A DNA stretch of 64,000 nucleotides from JAENVU01 sp046598395 (GTDB lineage Bacteria > Actinomycetota > Acidimicrobiia > IMCC26256 > JAENVU01): positions 47,759 to 111,758 of the forward strand of contig JBKJIQ010000008.1 in NCBI GenBank assembly GCA_046598395.1. Reading direction: 5' to 3'. Position 1 is the stretch's first letter. Each line of letters opens with the position of its first letter. This document shows, one piece after another, positions 54,178 through 63,138 of this stretch. Both the position numbers and the translations under genes were made by a program. The notes beneath the pieces are model-generated. The model was not told where the DNA came from and ran no database searches. It worked only from the letters and a program-made list of their open reading frames with translations.

Positions 54178-55269
54178 CTACCTGAGTTCACCGTTGCCCT
54201 CGTCCGCTCGATGGCGGAACCCGGCCGTAGCGCGCACGAGGGGTAGATCGGCCATGGAGGCGATACCGGGGGGTGCCGCACACACGGCGCTGATCGCGTT
54301 GACCGCCGCCATCACCGTGGCGATGCTCGCGGCGCGTACGTGTTCGCTGATCGGCTCGGGCCGTTCGAAACTCGCGAGGGCCATGGTGTGGGTACGGAAC
54401 GACGGATCGCCCTCGATTGTGAGCGTCCACCCGTCGAGCGGTCGGGGCCAATGGGCGGGATACTCGCCCCCCACGGTCCACAGCGTTTCGATCTCCACGA
54501 CCACCTCGCCGCCGCGATGGCCTTGCCATCGCCACCGCTGTCCGGCCACAGTCCCCGCCGCGAGCATGATGCCGAGCACATCGTGATCCTCGTTCGCATC
54601 GACGAGCTCCACGCTCGTGGTGATGTCGTCGAGTTCGGCACCGAGCGCCTCGGCGACCAACGCGATCATCTCCTGGAAGATCCCACTGTTGAACCGGAGG
54701 AAGTCGCTCGCGGCTTCGTTGACCTCGGCCGCGGGGTGACCAAAGCGCATGTTGTCGAACGTGATGTGGGTGCTCTCGTAGAAGGACCAGTCGGCGCGTT
54801 CCTGCAGGGTCACCTTGTCGACGCGTCGACTCATCGAGCTGAGCGCCAAGGGAAGTACGCCGCTGAGGATCCCTGGGTTCAGTCCGGTGCCGTGCACCGA
54901 CGAGTTCCCCGCCTCACACGCGTCAACGAGTCGGGCCAGATCGGCGGCGGGCAGGGACCGCGGATGAAAGAGAAACGCGGTGGTGACCACGTTGGCGCCC
55001 GACGCCAAGATGCGACACACGTGATCGAGTGAACCGATGCGCGGCGTGTAGATCACGCAATCGGCGCCGAGCTCCAGGAGCGCGCCGATGTCTTCGGTTG
55101 CGGTCACGCCGATCGGTGCGATGCCCGCGATCTCGCCGAGGTCACGGCCCTCCTTCGCGGTCGACGACACCCAACCTCCCACCAGTTCGAGATCCGACCG
55201 TTGCGCGCAGGCACGAATGGCCTCCACACCCTGGTTGCCGGTGGCCCACTGGATGACTCGATGCGACAT
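54178..55269 (-). CDS. DapB-fold NAD(P)H-dependent dehydrogenase-like protein
   Basis: Protein of 363 residues with an N-terminal Rossmann fold (VIQWATGNQGVEAIRAC) and the two-domain plan of dihydrodipicolinate reductase and 2,4-diaminopentanoate dehydrogenase-like proteins. GTGLNPGILSGVLPLAL is the conserved cap around the active site. It lacks the lysine-pathway context expected for true DapB. ATG at 55269. Acts on an unknown keto or imino substrate. It stands at the edge of the decayed segment that follows. Confidence 0.86.
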   Translation of the reverse strand: MSHRVIQWATGNQGVEAIRACAQRSDLELVGGWVSSTAKEGRDLGEIAGIAPIGVTATEDIGALLELGADCVIYTPRIGSLDHVCRILASGANVVTTAFLFHPRSLPAADLARLVDACEAGNSSVHGTGLNPGILSGVLPLALSSMSRRVDKVTLQERADWSFYESTHITFDNMRFGHPAAEVNEAASDFLRFNSGIFQEMIALVAEALGAELDDITTSVELVDANEDHDVLGIMLAAGTVAGQRWRWQGHRGGEVVVEIETLWTVGGEYPAHWPRPLDGWTLTIEGDPSFRTHTMALASFERPEPISEHVRAASIATVMAAVNAISAVCAAPPGIASMADLPLVRATAGFRHRADEGNGELR

Positions 55270-55315
55270 GGTGCGAACGATAGATGGCCGCCGCTCGTGG
55301 CCGGATCGCGTTCAG

Positions 55316-55420
55316 TCAGCGAGTGACGACCAAGCGGCCGACGGTCTCAGGGCGCTCCATCGATTCGAGGGCCTCGGGGATCTCGTCGAAGGTGAGCGTC
55401 GGGAATCGCCAGCGCGCCTC
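55316..55420 (-). pseudogene. Remnant: C-terminus of a medium-chain quinone/alcohol dehydrogenase
   Basis: About 34 codons reading RWRFPTLTFDEIPEALESM then ERPETVGRLVVTR and a stop at 55316. This matches the end of NADPH:quinone-oxidoreductase or zinc-type dehydrogenases, where a Phe/Leu-rich strand precedes the final hydrophobic strand. No other part of that family is found upstream on this strand in any frame, so only the tail remains. Confidence 0.65.
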
Positions 55421-55940
55421 CGGCGTCGATGATCGCGTGGGTTGTTCACGACGCCGGGGGGTCGTTCCTGCAGGACGCGACGGTACTCGCCACCTGTTGC
55501 GAAACGCGATCGACGCGGCTGGCGGGTATGCCGCGCTCGTGGAACGGGTTGCGGCTGAGGAACCTGAACTCGCGTAACCGCCGGCGATATTGAGATCGAC
55601 GACCATCTGCTACTGCGGGTCCTCATCAATTCGGCTGAACCTCATGTGCCTGGAAGCGATGGCGGCGGCACAGCATCTCGACGCTGAGATCTCCCTCGAC
55701 GCTGCGGATCTCAATCACCCGCTCCCGCAGCCGAGGCTCGCCACATCGAGCACGACGCCGCGAAGGTGACGCACGCTCGAGCCGCCTGAGTCAACCGTCG
55801 TCGGTGCGCCGAAGTTCGTGACCCGCTGACGGTGGTCTTCCGGCCACCTCGGTCGCGCGTGCCCGCCCTACAGGAACAGTCAGCGTCAGTCGAAGTAACA
55901 GTGTCGCCAGCCGGGTGACTCCAGTTCTGGAGGTTGCCAA
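55421..55940. other. Region without a clear gene; weak coding remnants
   Basis: About 520 bases between the dehydrogenase remnant and a small membrane-protein gene. A plus-strand frame ending at 55577 reads NAIDAAGGYAALVERVAAEE before its stop and looks like a genuine protein tail, but has no recognisable start. A further plus-strand frame near 55650-55770 looks coding-like but unassigned. No RNA gene or repeat recognised. Confidence 0.5.
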
Positions 55941-56231
55941 ATGCTCGCTGAAGTCACCCACATCGGTCTTACGGCCGCGGACAACAGAATCAACAACGAC
56001 GCGCTCATGGTGTTGGTCGGTTGGCTAGTTGCACTCATCGTCATCGGTGGCGGAGTCGGTTTTCTGATCGGCCGGAGTCGTGGAAAGCCGGTCCTCGGCT
56101 TCTTCCTCGGATTGTTCGGCCTCTTCGGCTGGATCCTCATCGCAGTCCTCCCGCGTTCGCCGGAGGCGGAAGCGCGCCGCAATCTCGAGGTGGCACAGCA
56201 GATGTCGTCGATCGCCGCTCCCACCAGCTGA
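55941..56231 (+). CDS. Small two-helix membrane protein
   Basis: Protein of 96 residues with two hydrophobic segments: LMVLVGWLVALIVIGGGVGF and, after the short basic turn GRSRGKP, LGFFLGLFGLFGWILIAVL. The end is polar. Such small proteins are widespread and have no assigned function. ATG at 55941 follows GGAGG (55929-55933). No domain recognised; the call rests on hydrophobicity and a good ribosome site. Confidence 0.72.
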   Translation: MLAEVTHIGLTAADNRINNDALMVLVGWLVALIVIGGGVGFLIGRSRGKPVLGFFLGLFGLFGWILIAVLPRSPEAEARRNLEVAQQMSSIAAPTS

Positions 56232-56249
56232 AGAACTACTTCGAACCCG

Positions 56250-57059
56250 ATGCGCGTCGTACTACGGGTTCCGTCCCCCGGTTGGGATCGTCGTCGAGGG
56301 TTATGGTCCCGGGCGCCGCTGAGGATCAATGCTGGCCGGGGACAATCAGAGGACCTCGATGAGACTGTGGCCATGTGCGCGGCGGATGGACCGCGCGGCG
56401 AGGTCTTCGCGATGGTGGCCGACGTGACGGATGAAGCACAGGTGTTGGCCTTCGGCGCGGCCGTCGGGGCGTGGCGTCCCCATGTGAACCTGTTGTTCAA
56501 CAATGCGGGCGTGGGAGGGGGTGGCAGTTTCGTGACGGACGACCGGGCCCAGTGGGACAAGACGTTCGCGGTGTGTTGGAACGGTGTGTACTTCACCACG
56601 AGAGCGTTTCTGCCGCTGCTCATGAACGCCGAGATCGGCCAGGTGGTGAATACGAGTTCGGTCAACGGCTTCTGGGCCACGCTCGGCCCCGGGGTTCCTC
56701 ACACCGCATACTGCAGCGCCAAGTTTGCCGTGAAGGGCTTTACCGAAGCCCTGATCACCGACTTTGCCGTGAATGCGCCGCACCTCCGAGCGTCGGTGGT
56801 CATGCCCGGTTGGGTCGGGACCTCCATCGTGTTGAACTCGGAACGGTTCCATGGTGGCGAGGTGGGGACGATGACAGGATTCGGAGAGATGTTCCGTGAC
56901 CGGGCACCGGTGACCGCAGCTCAGGCGTCGACGATCATCCTTGATGCCGTCAAGGCCGACGAGTGGCGCATCCTGATCGGCGACGATGCTTCGGCACTCG
57001 ACCACGCAGTGCGCGCCGATCCAGCCGCCACTTTCCGGTTCGCGCTCCCGTCGCCATGA
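56250..57059 (+). pseudogene. N-terminally truncated short-chain dehydrogenase
   Basis: SDR-like frame whose homology begins only near 56349 (LDETVAMCAADG), i.e. at about residue 35 of a normal enzyme. VADVTDEAQV, FNNAGVGGGGSF, VNTSSVNGFW and AYCSAKFAVKGFTEAL with the Tyr/Lys pair are all present, so the catalytic half survives. The cofactor-binding TGxxxGIG segment is absent in all frames upstream; bases 56232-56348 show no homology. Probably a 5' deletion. Its stop overlaps the next gene's ATG. Confidence 0.8.
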
Positions 57060-57637
57060 CGGCGAACCCGAAGGTTGATGCGTACATCGAACGGTCCGAG
57101 ATGTGGCCCGCGGAGATGACCCGCCTGCGCCAGGTCCTGTTGCGCTGTGAACTCACCGAGGACATCAAGTGGGGCAAGCCCTGCTACAGCCATGACGGCA
57201 AGAACATCGTCATCGTCCAGGAGATGAAGGAATTCCTTGCGCTGATGTTCTTCAAGGGGGCCTTGCTCAACGACCCCCAGGGTGTGCTTCAGGAGCAAGG
57301 ACCGAACTCACGGTCGGCCCTCCGCGTTCAGTTCACGTCGGTCGAGGACGTGGCGCGACTGGCCACGACCGTCAAGGCCTTCGTCGCCGAGGCCGTCGAT
57401 GTCGAGGAGGCAGGTCTGAATGTTGGACCCGCGCCCGAGGTCGTCTTCGTGGCTGAACTCCAGCATCGCTTGGACAACGACAAGGGGTTCCGATCGGCCT
57501 TCGAGGCGCTGACGCCCGGTCGCCAACGCGAATACAACCTGCATTTCTCTGACGCCAAGCAAGCGAAGACGCGTGAGGCACGAGTCGAGAAGTACGCCCA
57601 GAAGATCCTGGACGGCAAGGGCATGCGCGACCGCTGA
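57056..57637 (+). CDS. DUF1801 / YdeI-like protein
   Basis: Protein of 193 residues. The N-terminal DUF1801-like part shows DIKWGKPCYSHDGKNIVIVQEMKEFLALMFFKGALL, and the C-terminal YdeI-like part shows GRQREYNLHFSDAKQAKTREARVEKYAQKILDGKG. ATG at 57056 overlaps the stop of the truncated SDR, suggesting that the two were once one operon. The biochemical role is unknown; E. coli YdeI is linked to stress resistance and other homologues are uncharacterised. Confidence 0.85.
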   Translation: MTANPKVDAYIERSEMWPAEMTRLRQVLLRCELTEDIKWGKPCYSHDGKNIVIVQEMKEFLALMFFKGALLNDPQGVLQEQGPNSRSALRVQFTSVEDVARLATTVKAFVAEAVDVEEAGLNVGPAPEVVFVAELQHRLDNDKGFRSAFEALTPGRQREYNLHFSDAKQAKTREARVEKYAQKILDGKGMRDR

Positions 57638-57752
57638 GTCCGCCCACTCGGCGGTGTGAATCGGAACCTGCGCCGAACTCGAGCGAAGCAATCGGGGACT
57701 CGATCTCGTGCAGGAACTTTGACTCGGATTCGGTCGTGTTGCTGTCGAGGCG

Positions 57753-58960
57753 ATGATGACCGTCGCTCCAGGTGAGCTGTCGGACACCGAGTTGGCGTCG
57801 ACGATCCTGGGGTTCCGTCGGGAACTTGATCGTCAAGAAGCAGTGTTCGCGGAACTGGTGTTGGCGGGACATCGCCGTGGGGTGGGTGCCGAAGACGGGT
57901 ACGAGTCGACCCCGTCATGGTTGCGGGCCCGCGCCGGGATGCGCACCGGTGAGGTCCACGCCGCGATCGGTGCTGGTGAACTCGGTGAAGTGTTGCCCGA
58001 GACTCGCGGCGCGTGGCGCGGCGGTCAGTTCTCGTCGGGTGCTGTCCGGGTGATCGCCGGCGCGCGCGTTCCTGGTTTCGATGAGGAACTCGCGGCGGTC
58101 GAGGGTGAGTTGTTGGGCGCGGCGCGGCGCAATGACATGTGGACCCTCGGTCGGATGGCATCACATTTCAAGCAGTGTGCCCGCCGCGATGGTGAACTCG
58201 GCCCGGAGCGCAACGGCCTGCGGGCCTCGATTGTCGGCGGCCGATTGATGCTCGATGGTGATATCGGTGGTCTGAACGCGGAGACAATCTTCGTCCCGTT
58301 GGGTGCGTTCACCGACGCGCCGACCGAAGGCGACGACCGCAGCTACGCGCAACGTCGAGCGGATGGTCTGGCCCGGTTGTGCAGAGTCGCGATGGGTGCC
58401 CCCGCGGAGTCGCCGATGGCGTCGCCCTCCGCGGTGGTGGTCGTTGATTGGGCGACGTTCCTTGCTCATCTGAACCGTGAGGCGTTTGTCCGGATCGGGC
58501 AGATGGATGGGGGTTTCATCGGCGCGCTTGCACCATCCAGGGGTGTTGGATTCTTTGTGTGACTGCACGATCAGCCGGGTCTGACGAACTCTTGACGCGG
58601 ACCGAGGCGTAGCGCAGTGGAGCCGAGCAGCGAGGGAGCGAGATCCACTCGACGAGGCCAGTCGGAGCACGAGCGGACGAGCCGAGACGGCGCCGGTGGC
58701 CGGGATGTGAAATCCCGCCCGGATGGTGCGAAACCCATCACGGAAGACATTGGCAACACGGCGGCGAGACCAGCATCGCGAACGGTGTCCTCTTGTGCAG
58801 TCGACACCATCACTTCCTGCACGCCCATCCCACATGGCAGGTCGTCTGGGACCAAACCACGTTCCGGGTGTTCCGACCCGACAGCACCGAAGTCTGTCCC
58901 ACCCTCGGACACCAGCAACCCGACCTCGAACCCACCGACCTCGGCCTCGCCGGCCCATAA
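57753..58960 (+). pseudogene. DUF222-HNH endonuclease family gene, frameshifted and split
   Basis: The first part (57753-58562, one frame) is a clear DUF222 domain: SDTELASTILGFRRELDRQEA, GYESTPSWLRARAGM and the ILDGD-like block, then it runs off into a stop. In the next frame CDCTISRV continues (58558-58581) with an in-frame TGA at 58582. A third frame from about 58688 carries the intact-looking HNH block (RRRWPGCEIPPGWCETHH, then LLCSRHHHFLH) down to TAA at 58958. So at least two frameshifts and one stop break a gene of about 400 codons. Such families are multi-copy in actinobacteria. Confidence 0.82.
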
Positions 58961-58978
58961 CCGAACTGGCCACCGGTA

Positions 58979-59248
58979 TTGGCCGAGGCGCGCGACGCGT
59001 TCCATTCCCGCCCATGGCACAATCCGGGATTGGCCCCACCGATTTCGCACGATGCCGGAGAAGTCCGCGAGCTCGTGGTGCACCTCGGTACGGCAATGTT
59101 GGCCGCGGGGGATTCGGTGGACGCAGTCTCGTCGAAGCACCGCGGCATCTTGGGGGCCTACGGACTCCGCGACTGTGGCGTGATCGTGCTCCCGACCATG
59201 CTGTTGGTCGAGACCGGAAGCGGGCCGGTTGCAAGCTTTGGGCTATGA
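58979..59248 (+). pseudogene. Fragment of a threonine/serine exporter (ThrE-like)
   Basis: A 90-codon frame whose middle reads EVRELVVHLGTAMLAAGDSV and GILGAYGLRDCGVIVLPTML, the start of the cytoplasmic/ThrE_N domain of ThrE/DUF1212 exporters. The frame then ends at 59248 without any membrane helix, and no further ThrE sequence follows. The end touches the beginning of an unrelated peptidase fragment, so it looks like a deletion junction. Confidence 0.65.
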
Positions 59249-59412
59249 GGTCACGACCGGCGTAGGCGGGACTGGGGTGGTCGCGACGCTCTCCAACGGG
59301 GAGGGCCCCACGGTGCTCATTCGAGCCGACATCGACGCGCTCCCCCGTGAAAGAGGCCACCGGACTGGCCTACGCGATCACCGCAACAGCCATCAACGAC
59401 GATGGCGAGTCG
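59229..59412 (+). pseudogene. Fragment of an M20 amidohydrolase (aminoacylase-like)
   Basis: Reading frame LQALGYEVTTGVGGTGVVAT and GPTVLIRADIDALP, then one extra C in the CCCCC run at 59342-59346, after which VKEATGLAYAITATAINDDG continues in another frame. This is the N-terminal quarter of an IAA-amino-acid-hydrolase/M20-type peptidase (metal Asp in RADIDALP). The following catalytic His-Glu blocks are absent, so the gene is broken twice: by frameshift and by loss of its 3' part. Confidence 0.7.
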
Positions 59413-59580
59413 GCGGCCGGTCGAGGGCCATGCGCATTGGAACCGGCATCGGCACCTGGAGCGCGCCATGGTGAGTCCGGGCGTTCGTTGCCGGGTCGCA
59501 CCGGTGCGGACGGCATAATCCCGGTTCACGTCAGACGTTCGATCCCGTACGGTCGACGCTCGTCCTCCCCCGGAGCCACC

Positions 59581-61353
59581 ATGACCCGCCGTGATCCTTC
59601 GACCCTTGCTGCGGTGAAGGCCCGGTACGAGGCCGAGCGGGCGAAGCGACTGCGGGAGGAAGGGCTCGGGCAGTACCACTCACTCAGCGAGTACCACCTC
59701 GATCGGGACCCGTGGGCGGACCCCGAGTTCACCCGGGATCCGGTGACCGAGAAGGTCGACGTCGTCATCCTCGGTGGCGGGTTCGCAGGAATGCTCGCCG
59801 CCATCAACCTCGGTCGGCGAGGGATCACAAAGTACCGAATCGTGGAGAAGGCCGCCGACTTCGGGGGCACCTGGTACTGGAACCGCTACCCCGGGTGCAT
59901 GTGTGACGTCGATGCGACGATCTATCTCCCGCTCCTGGAGGAGACCGGCTACATGCCGACGGAGAAGTACGCGAGCGCCGCGGAGATCTTCGGGTACTGC
60001 CAGCTCCTCGGCCGCCACTTCGGGCTCTACGAGCACGCGCTCTTCCAGACCGAAGTCGAATCGTTGACGTGGGACGACGCCGCCCATCGCTGGGACCTCG
60101 TGACCCAGCGCGGTGACCACATCCGCACGCAGTTCTTCATCTCTGCGGGCGGGCTCATGCACAAGGCCAAGTTGCCGGGGATCGACGGGATTGACCGCTT
60201 CGCCGGGAAGGCGTTCCATACCACGCGTTGGGACTACGAGTTCACCGGCGGTAGTCCCGCCGAGCCGATGGACCGGCTCGCCGACAAGGCGGTCGGCATC
60301 ATCGGCACCGGCGCAACGGCGGTACAGCTGGTCCCGCAGCTGGCCCGCGCCGCCAAGGAGGTCTACGTCTTCCAGCGCACGCCCTCCGCGATCGGGGTCC
60401 GCGGCCAGCAACCGATTGACGAAGCGTGGTTTCGTTCGCTCGCACCCGGCTGGCAACAGGAGCGGACCCGCAACTTCACGGAAGTCGTGACCGGCAGGCG
60501 CCCCGACCGCGACATGGTGAACGACGGATGGACGGCGGCGATGCGCGTCGACACGCAGCAGGTCCCGACGTCCGAGGACCAGCGCGCCGAGTTCGAAGCG
60601 ATCGACTTCGAGGTGATGGAGGCCTTCCGCCGGCGCGTCGACGAGATCATCGAGGATCCCGAGACCGCGGAGAAGCTGAAGCCCTGGTACGGCAAGCACT
60701 GCAAACGGCTGTGCTTCCACGACGAGTACCTGCAGTCCTTCAACCTGCCCAACGTGCACCTGGTCGACTCCGACGGCCGCGGTGTGCGCGAGATGGCCGC
60801 CGCGGGTCCGGTCGTGGACGGCACGGAGTACCCGCTCGACCTGTTGATTTTCGCGTCCGGGTTCGAGATCACGACCGGGCTCGTCGGCCGGCTCGGCTTC
60901 GACCCGGTCGGTCGGGGTGGCCAGCGCCTGAGCGAGCGCTGGCACGACGGCACGCATTCCCTGCACGGTGTCCTCACCGCCGAGTTCCCGAACCTCTTCG
61001 TCGTGAGCTTCATCCAGGCGGGTTTCGGGCTGAACTTCGTCCACTTCCTGTCGGAGTCGACGGCGCACATCACGTGGCTGATCGACCATTGCCGGTCCGA
61101 GGGCATCGAATCGATCGAGGCGACGGTCGAGGCCGAAGACGCTTGGCTGCAGACGCTGTGGGACCGATCAGGTGCGATCGCCGGGTACAACAAGACGTGC
61201 ACACCGAGCTACGGCAACAGCGAGGGCGCGCGCACGATGCTCGCGGCGCGGGGTGCGGTCTTCCCCGGTTCGCTCATGGACTACGCCGAGCACCTCCGGC
61301 AATGGCGCGCCGAGGGCAGCCTCGCGGGCACGCGGGTCGTACGCGCCGACTGA
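59581..61353 (+). CDS. Flavin-containing (Baeyer-Villiger-type) monooxygenase
   Basis: FAD/NADPH monooxygenase of 590 residues. FAD motif VVILGGGFAGMLAAI (about 61-75), GGTWYWNRYPGCMCDVD after it, the BVMO-type FAGKAFHTTRWD (about 208-219), and the NADPH GxGxxA near GIIGTGATAVQL. ATG at 59581 follows GCCACC and is the first Met in a good context; an upstream run is remnant of the broken M20 gene. Typical reactions are conversion of ketones to esters or lactones, or N/S oxidation. It is convergent with the aminotransferase gene. Confidence 0.93.
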   Translation: MTRRDPSTLAAVKARYEAERAKRLREEGLGQYHSLSEYHLDRDPWADPEFTRDPVTEKVDVVILGGGFAGMLAAINLGRRGITKYRIVEKAADFGGTWYWNRYPGCMCDVDATIYLPLLEETGYMPTEKYASAAEIFGYCQLLGRHFGLYEHALFQTEVESLTWDDAAHRWDLVTQRGDHIRTQFFISAGGLMHKAKLPGIDGIDRFAGKAFHTTRWDYEFTGGSPAEPMDRLADKAVGIIGTGATAVQLVPQLARAAKEVYVFQRTPSAIGVRGQQPIDEAWFRSLAPGWQQERTRNFTEVVTGRRPDRDMVNDGWTAAMRVDTQQVPTSEDQRAEFEAIDFEVMEAFRRRVDEIIEDPETAEKLKPWYGKHCKRLCFHDEYLQSFNLPNVHLVDSDGRGVREMAAAGPVVDGTEYPLDLLIFASGFEITTGLVGRLGFDPVGRGGQRLSERWHDGTHSLHGVLTAEFPNLFVVSFIQAGFGLNFVHFLSESTAHITWLIDHCRSEGIESIEATVEAEDAWLQTLWDRSGAIAGYNKTCTPSYGNSEGARTMLAARGAVFPGSLMDYAEHLRQWRAEGSLAGTRVVRAD

Positions 61354-61364
61354 CCGTCCGCCGG

Positions 61365-62714
61365 TCAGCTGGCGGCGTAACGGTCGACGACGGTCAGCGC
61401 GTCGTCGATGGCGGCGAGGCCGGTCTCGAGATCGGCGAGCGACGTCGTGAGCGGTGGCGTGACGTGCAGCCGGTTGAAGTGCGTGAACGGCCAGACTCCC
61501 CGCTCCTTGCAGGCTGCGAGCAGCTCCTGCATCGGTTTGGCGTCGGGACCGCTTGCGTTGTAGGGCACGAGCATCTCCCGCGTCTCGCGGTTACGCACGA
61601 GCTCGACGGCCCAGAACGCGCCGAGGCCGCGCACCTCTCCTACCACCGGGTGGTTCGCCGCGATTTTCTGCAACGCCGGACCGATCGCGTCGCCGAGAGT
61701 GCGGGCCTGTCCGAGCACGTCCTCCTCATGGAAGATATTGATCGACGCGACCGCGGACGCGCAGGCGAGTGGGTGGCCCGAGTACGTGAGGCCGCCCGGG
61801 TAGACGCGGTGATCGAAGGTCGCGGCGATCTCGTTCGAGAGGATCACTCCGCCGAGCGGGACGTAGCCCGAGTTCACACCCTTGGCGAAGCAGATGAGGT
61901 CCGGGGTCACACCCCATCGCTGGATCGAGAACCACTCGCCGCAGCGGCCAAAGCCGGCCATCACCTCATCCGCGATGAGCATGATGCCGTGGCGGTCGCA
62001 GAGGTCGCGCACCCCCTGCAGGTAGCCGGGTGGCGGCACGAGGATGCCGTTGGTGCCGACGACCGGTTCGAGGATCACCGCCGCGATGGCGTGCGCCCCC
62101 TCGAACATCACGACTTCGTCCAGGTGCGCCAGCGCCCGCTCGCACTCCTCGGCCTCGGTGGTTGCATGGAACGACGAGCGGTACAGGTAGGGGCCAATGA
62201 AATGCACGACACCGGGCACCGATGGCTCCGACGGCCACCGGCGCGGGTCGCCCGTGGCCGCGATCGAGCCCGAGGTCGAGCCGTGGTAGCTGCGGTACAT
62301 CGCGAGGACCTTGTGCCGGCCGGTGTGCAGCCGGGCCATGCGCATCGCGTTCTCGGTGGCCTCGGCCCCGCCGTTGGTGAAGAACACCTTCTCCATCCCG
62401 TCGGGCGCGACCTCGGCGATCAGGCGCGCGGCCTCGCTGCGCTCTGCATCGGCGTGAATCGGCGCCACGGTGCAGAGTCGGCCCGCCGCCTCCTGGATCG
62501 CGGCGACGAGCTTCGGGTGCTGATGGCCGAGGTTGACGTTGATCAGCTGTGAGCTGAAGTCCAGGTACCGGTTGCCGCCGAAGTCCCACATCCACGAACC
62601 TTCGGCGCCGGCAATCGCCACCGGGCTGATCTCGGCCTGCGCTGACCATGAGTGGAACACGTGCACCCGGTCGTTCGTCAGGGTGGCCTCGGCGGTGTGA
62701 TGGTCGTGGCTCAT
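61365..62714 (-). CDS. Class III PLP aminotransferase
   Basis: Fold-type I aminotransferase of 449 residues. FFTNGGAEATENAMRMAR, YRSYHGSTSGSIAATGDPRRW, EPVVGTNGILVPP, LIADEVMAGFGRCGEW and the PLP Lys in CFAKGVNSGYVPLGG are all present. It belongs to the omega-amino-acid/taurine-pyruvate-type group (beta-alanine or GABA-like substrates plausible). ATG at 62714 overlaps the start codon of a plus-strand frame by two bases, so its promoter region is shared. Confidence 0.92.
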   Translation of the reverse strand: MSHDHHTAEATLTNDRVHVFHSWSAQAEISPVAIAGAEGSWMWDFGGNRYLDFSSQLINVNLGHQHPKLVAAIQEAAGRLCTVAPIHADAERSEAARLIAEVAPDGMEKVFFTNGGAEATENAMRMARLHTGRHKVLAMYRSYHGSTSGSIAATGDPRRWPSEPSVPGVVHFIGPYLYRSSFHATTEAEECERALAHLDEVVMFEGAHAIAAVILEPVVGTNGILVPPPGYLQGVRDLCDRHGIMLIADEVMAGFGRCGEWFSIQRWGVTPDLICFAKGVNSGYVPLGGVILSNEIAATFDHRVYPGGLTYSGHPLACASAVASINIFHEEDVLGQARTLGDAIGPALQKIAANHPVVGEVRGLGAFWAVELVRNRETREMLVPYNASGPDAKPMQELLAACKERGVWPFTHFNRLHVTPPLTTSLADLETGLAAIDDALTVVDRYAAS

Positions 62715-63138
62715 GGCCCGACTGTGTCACGTTTCGGCATCACGGGGCCGCTTCCCGACCACGGTTCCATCACTCGATCGTGGTGGTGCGCCGGGCATCA
62801 CACCGCACGGGTGGGAGGACTACAGCTTCTGGCAGGGCATGAACCGGGCGACACTCGAGCGCATCAATCGTCTCCTCGACGAGATAGCCCGTGATCCCTT
62901 CGCGGGGATCGGCAAGCCTGAGCAACTTCGTCACGCGCTCGCCGGCGCTTGGTCACGTCGTATCGACGAGGAGCACCGGCTGGTCTATCAACCACTATCG
63001 CTGTCCCGTATTCGGCGGTCGTACCATCGGTGTCGGGCCGAACGCGGAGCCCGGTGCTCAGGAGGTCGGTGCGTGGAGCGCGGCGCCGACGATCCCCGCG
63101 TCGTTGTGCAGCGACGCCGGTACGAGCTCGGTGCGTAA
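62713..63138 (+). pseudogene. yoeB: Orphan, degenerate YoeB-type toxin
   Basis: A frame whose core (62803-62991) reads PHGWEDYSFWQGMNR, IGKPEQLRHALAGAWSRRID and EEHRLVYQ, a good match to the YoeB mRNA interferase of YefM-YoeB modules. The catalytic Glu and Arg positions are kept. The terminal part, normally ending RYHY and a stop, is disturbed (SRIRRSYHRC), and the frame runs on into the next gene. The start is unclear: no ATG close to the core, only 62713. No YefM-like antitoxin gene is found upstream. Confidence 0.72.

Noticed and set aside
58600..58700. GC-rich repetitive stretch as possible RNA gene or mobile-element end
   Set aside because: It contains the broken DUF222-HNH coding sequence in shifting frames; no cloverleaf or terminal repeats were seen.
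59680..62552. Long open frames opposite the monooxygenase gene and across the aminotransferase gene
   Set aside because: They lie in shifted or antisense frames of two strongly supported genes and show no family motif.
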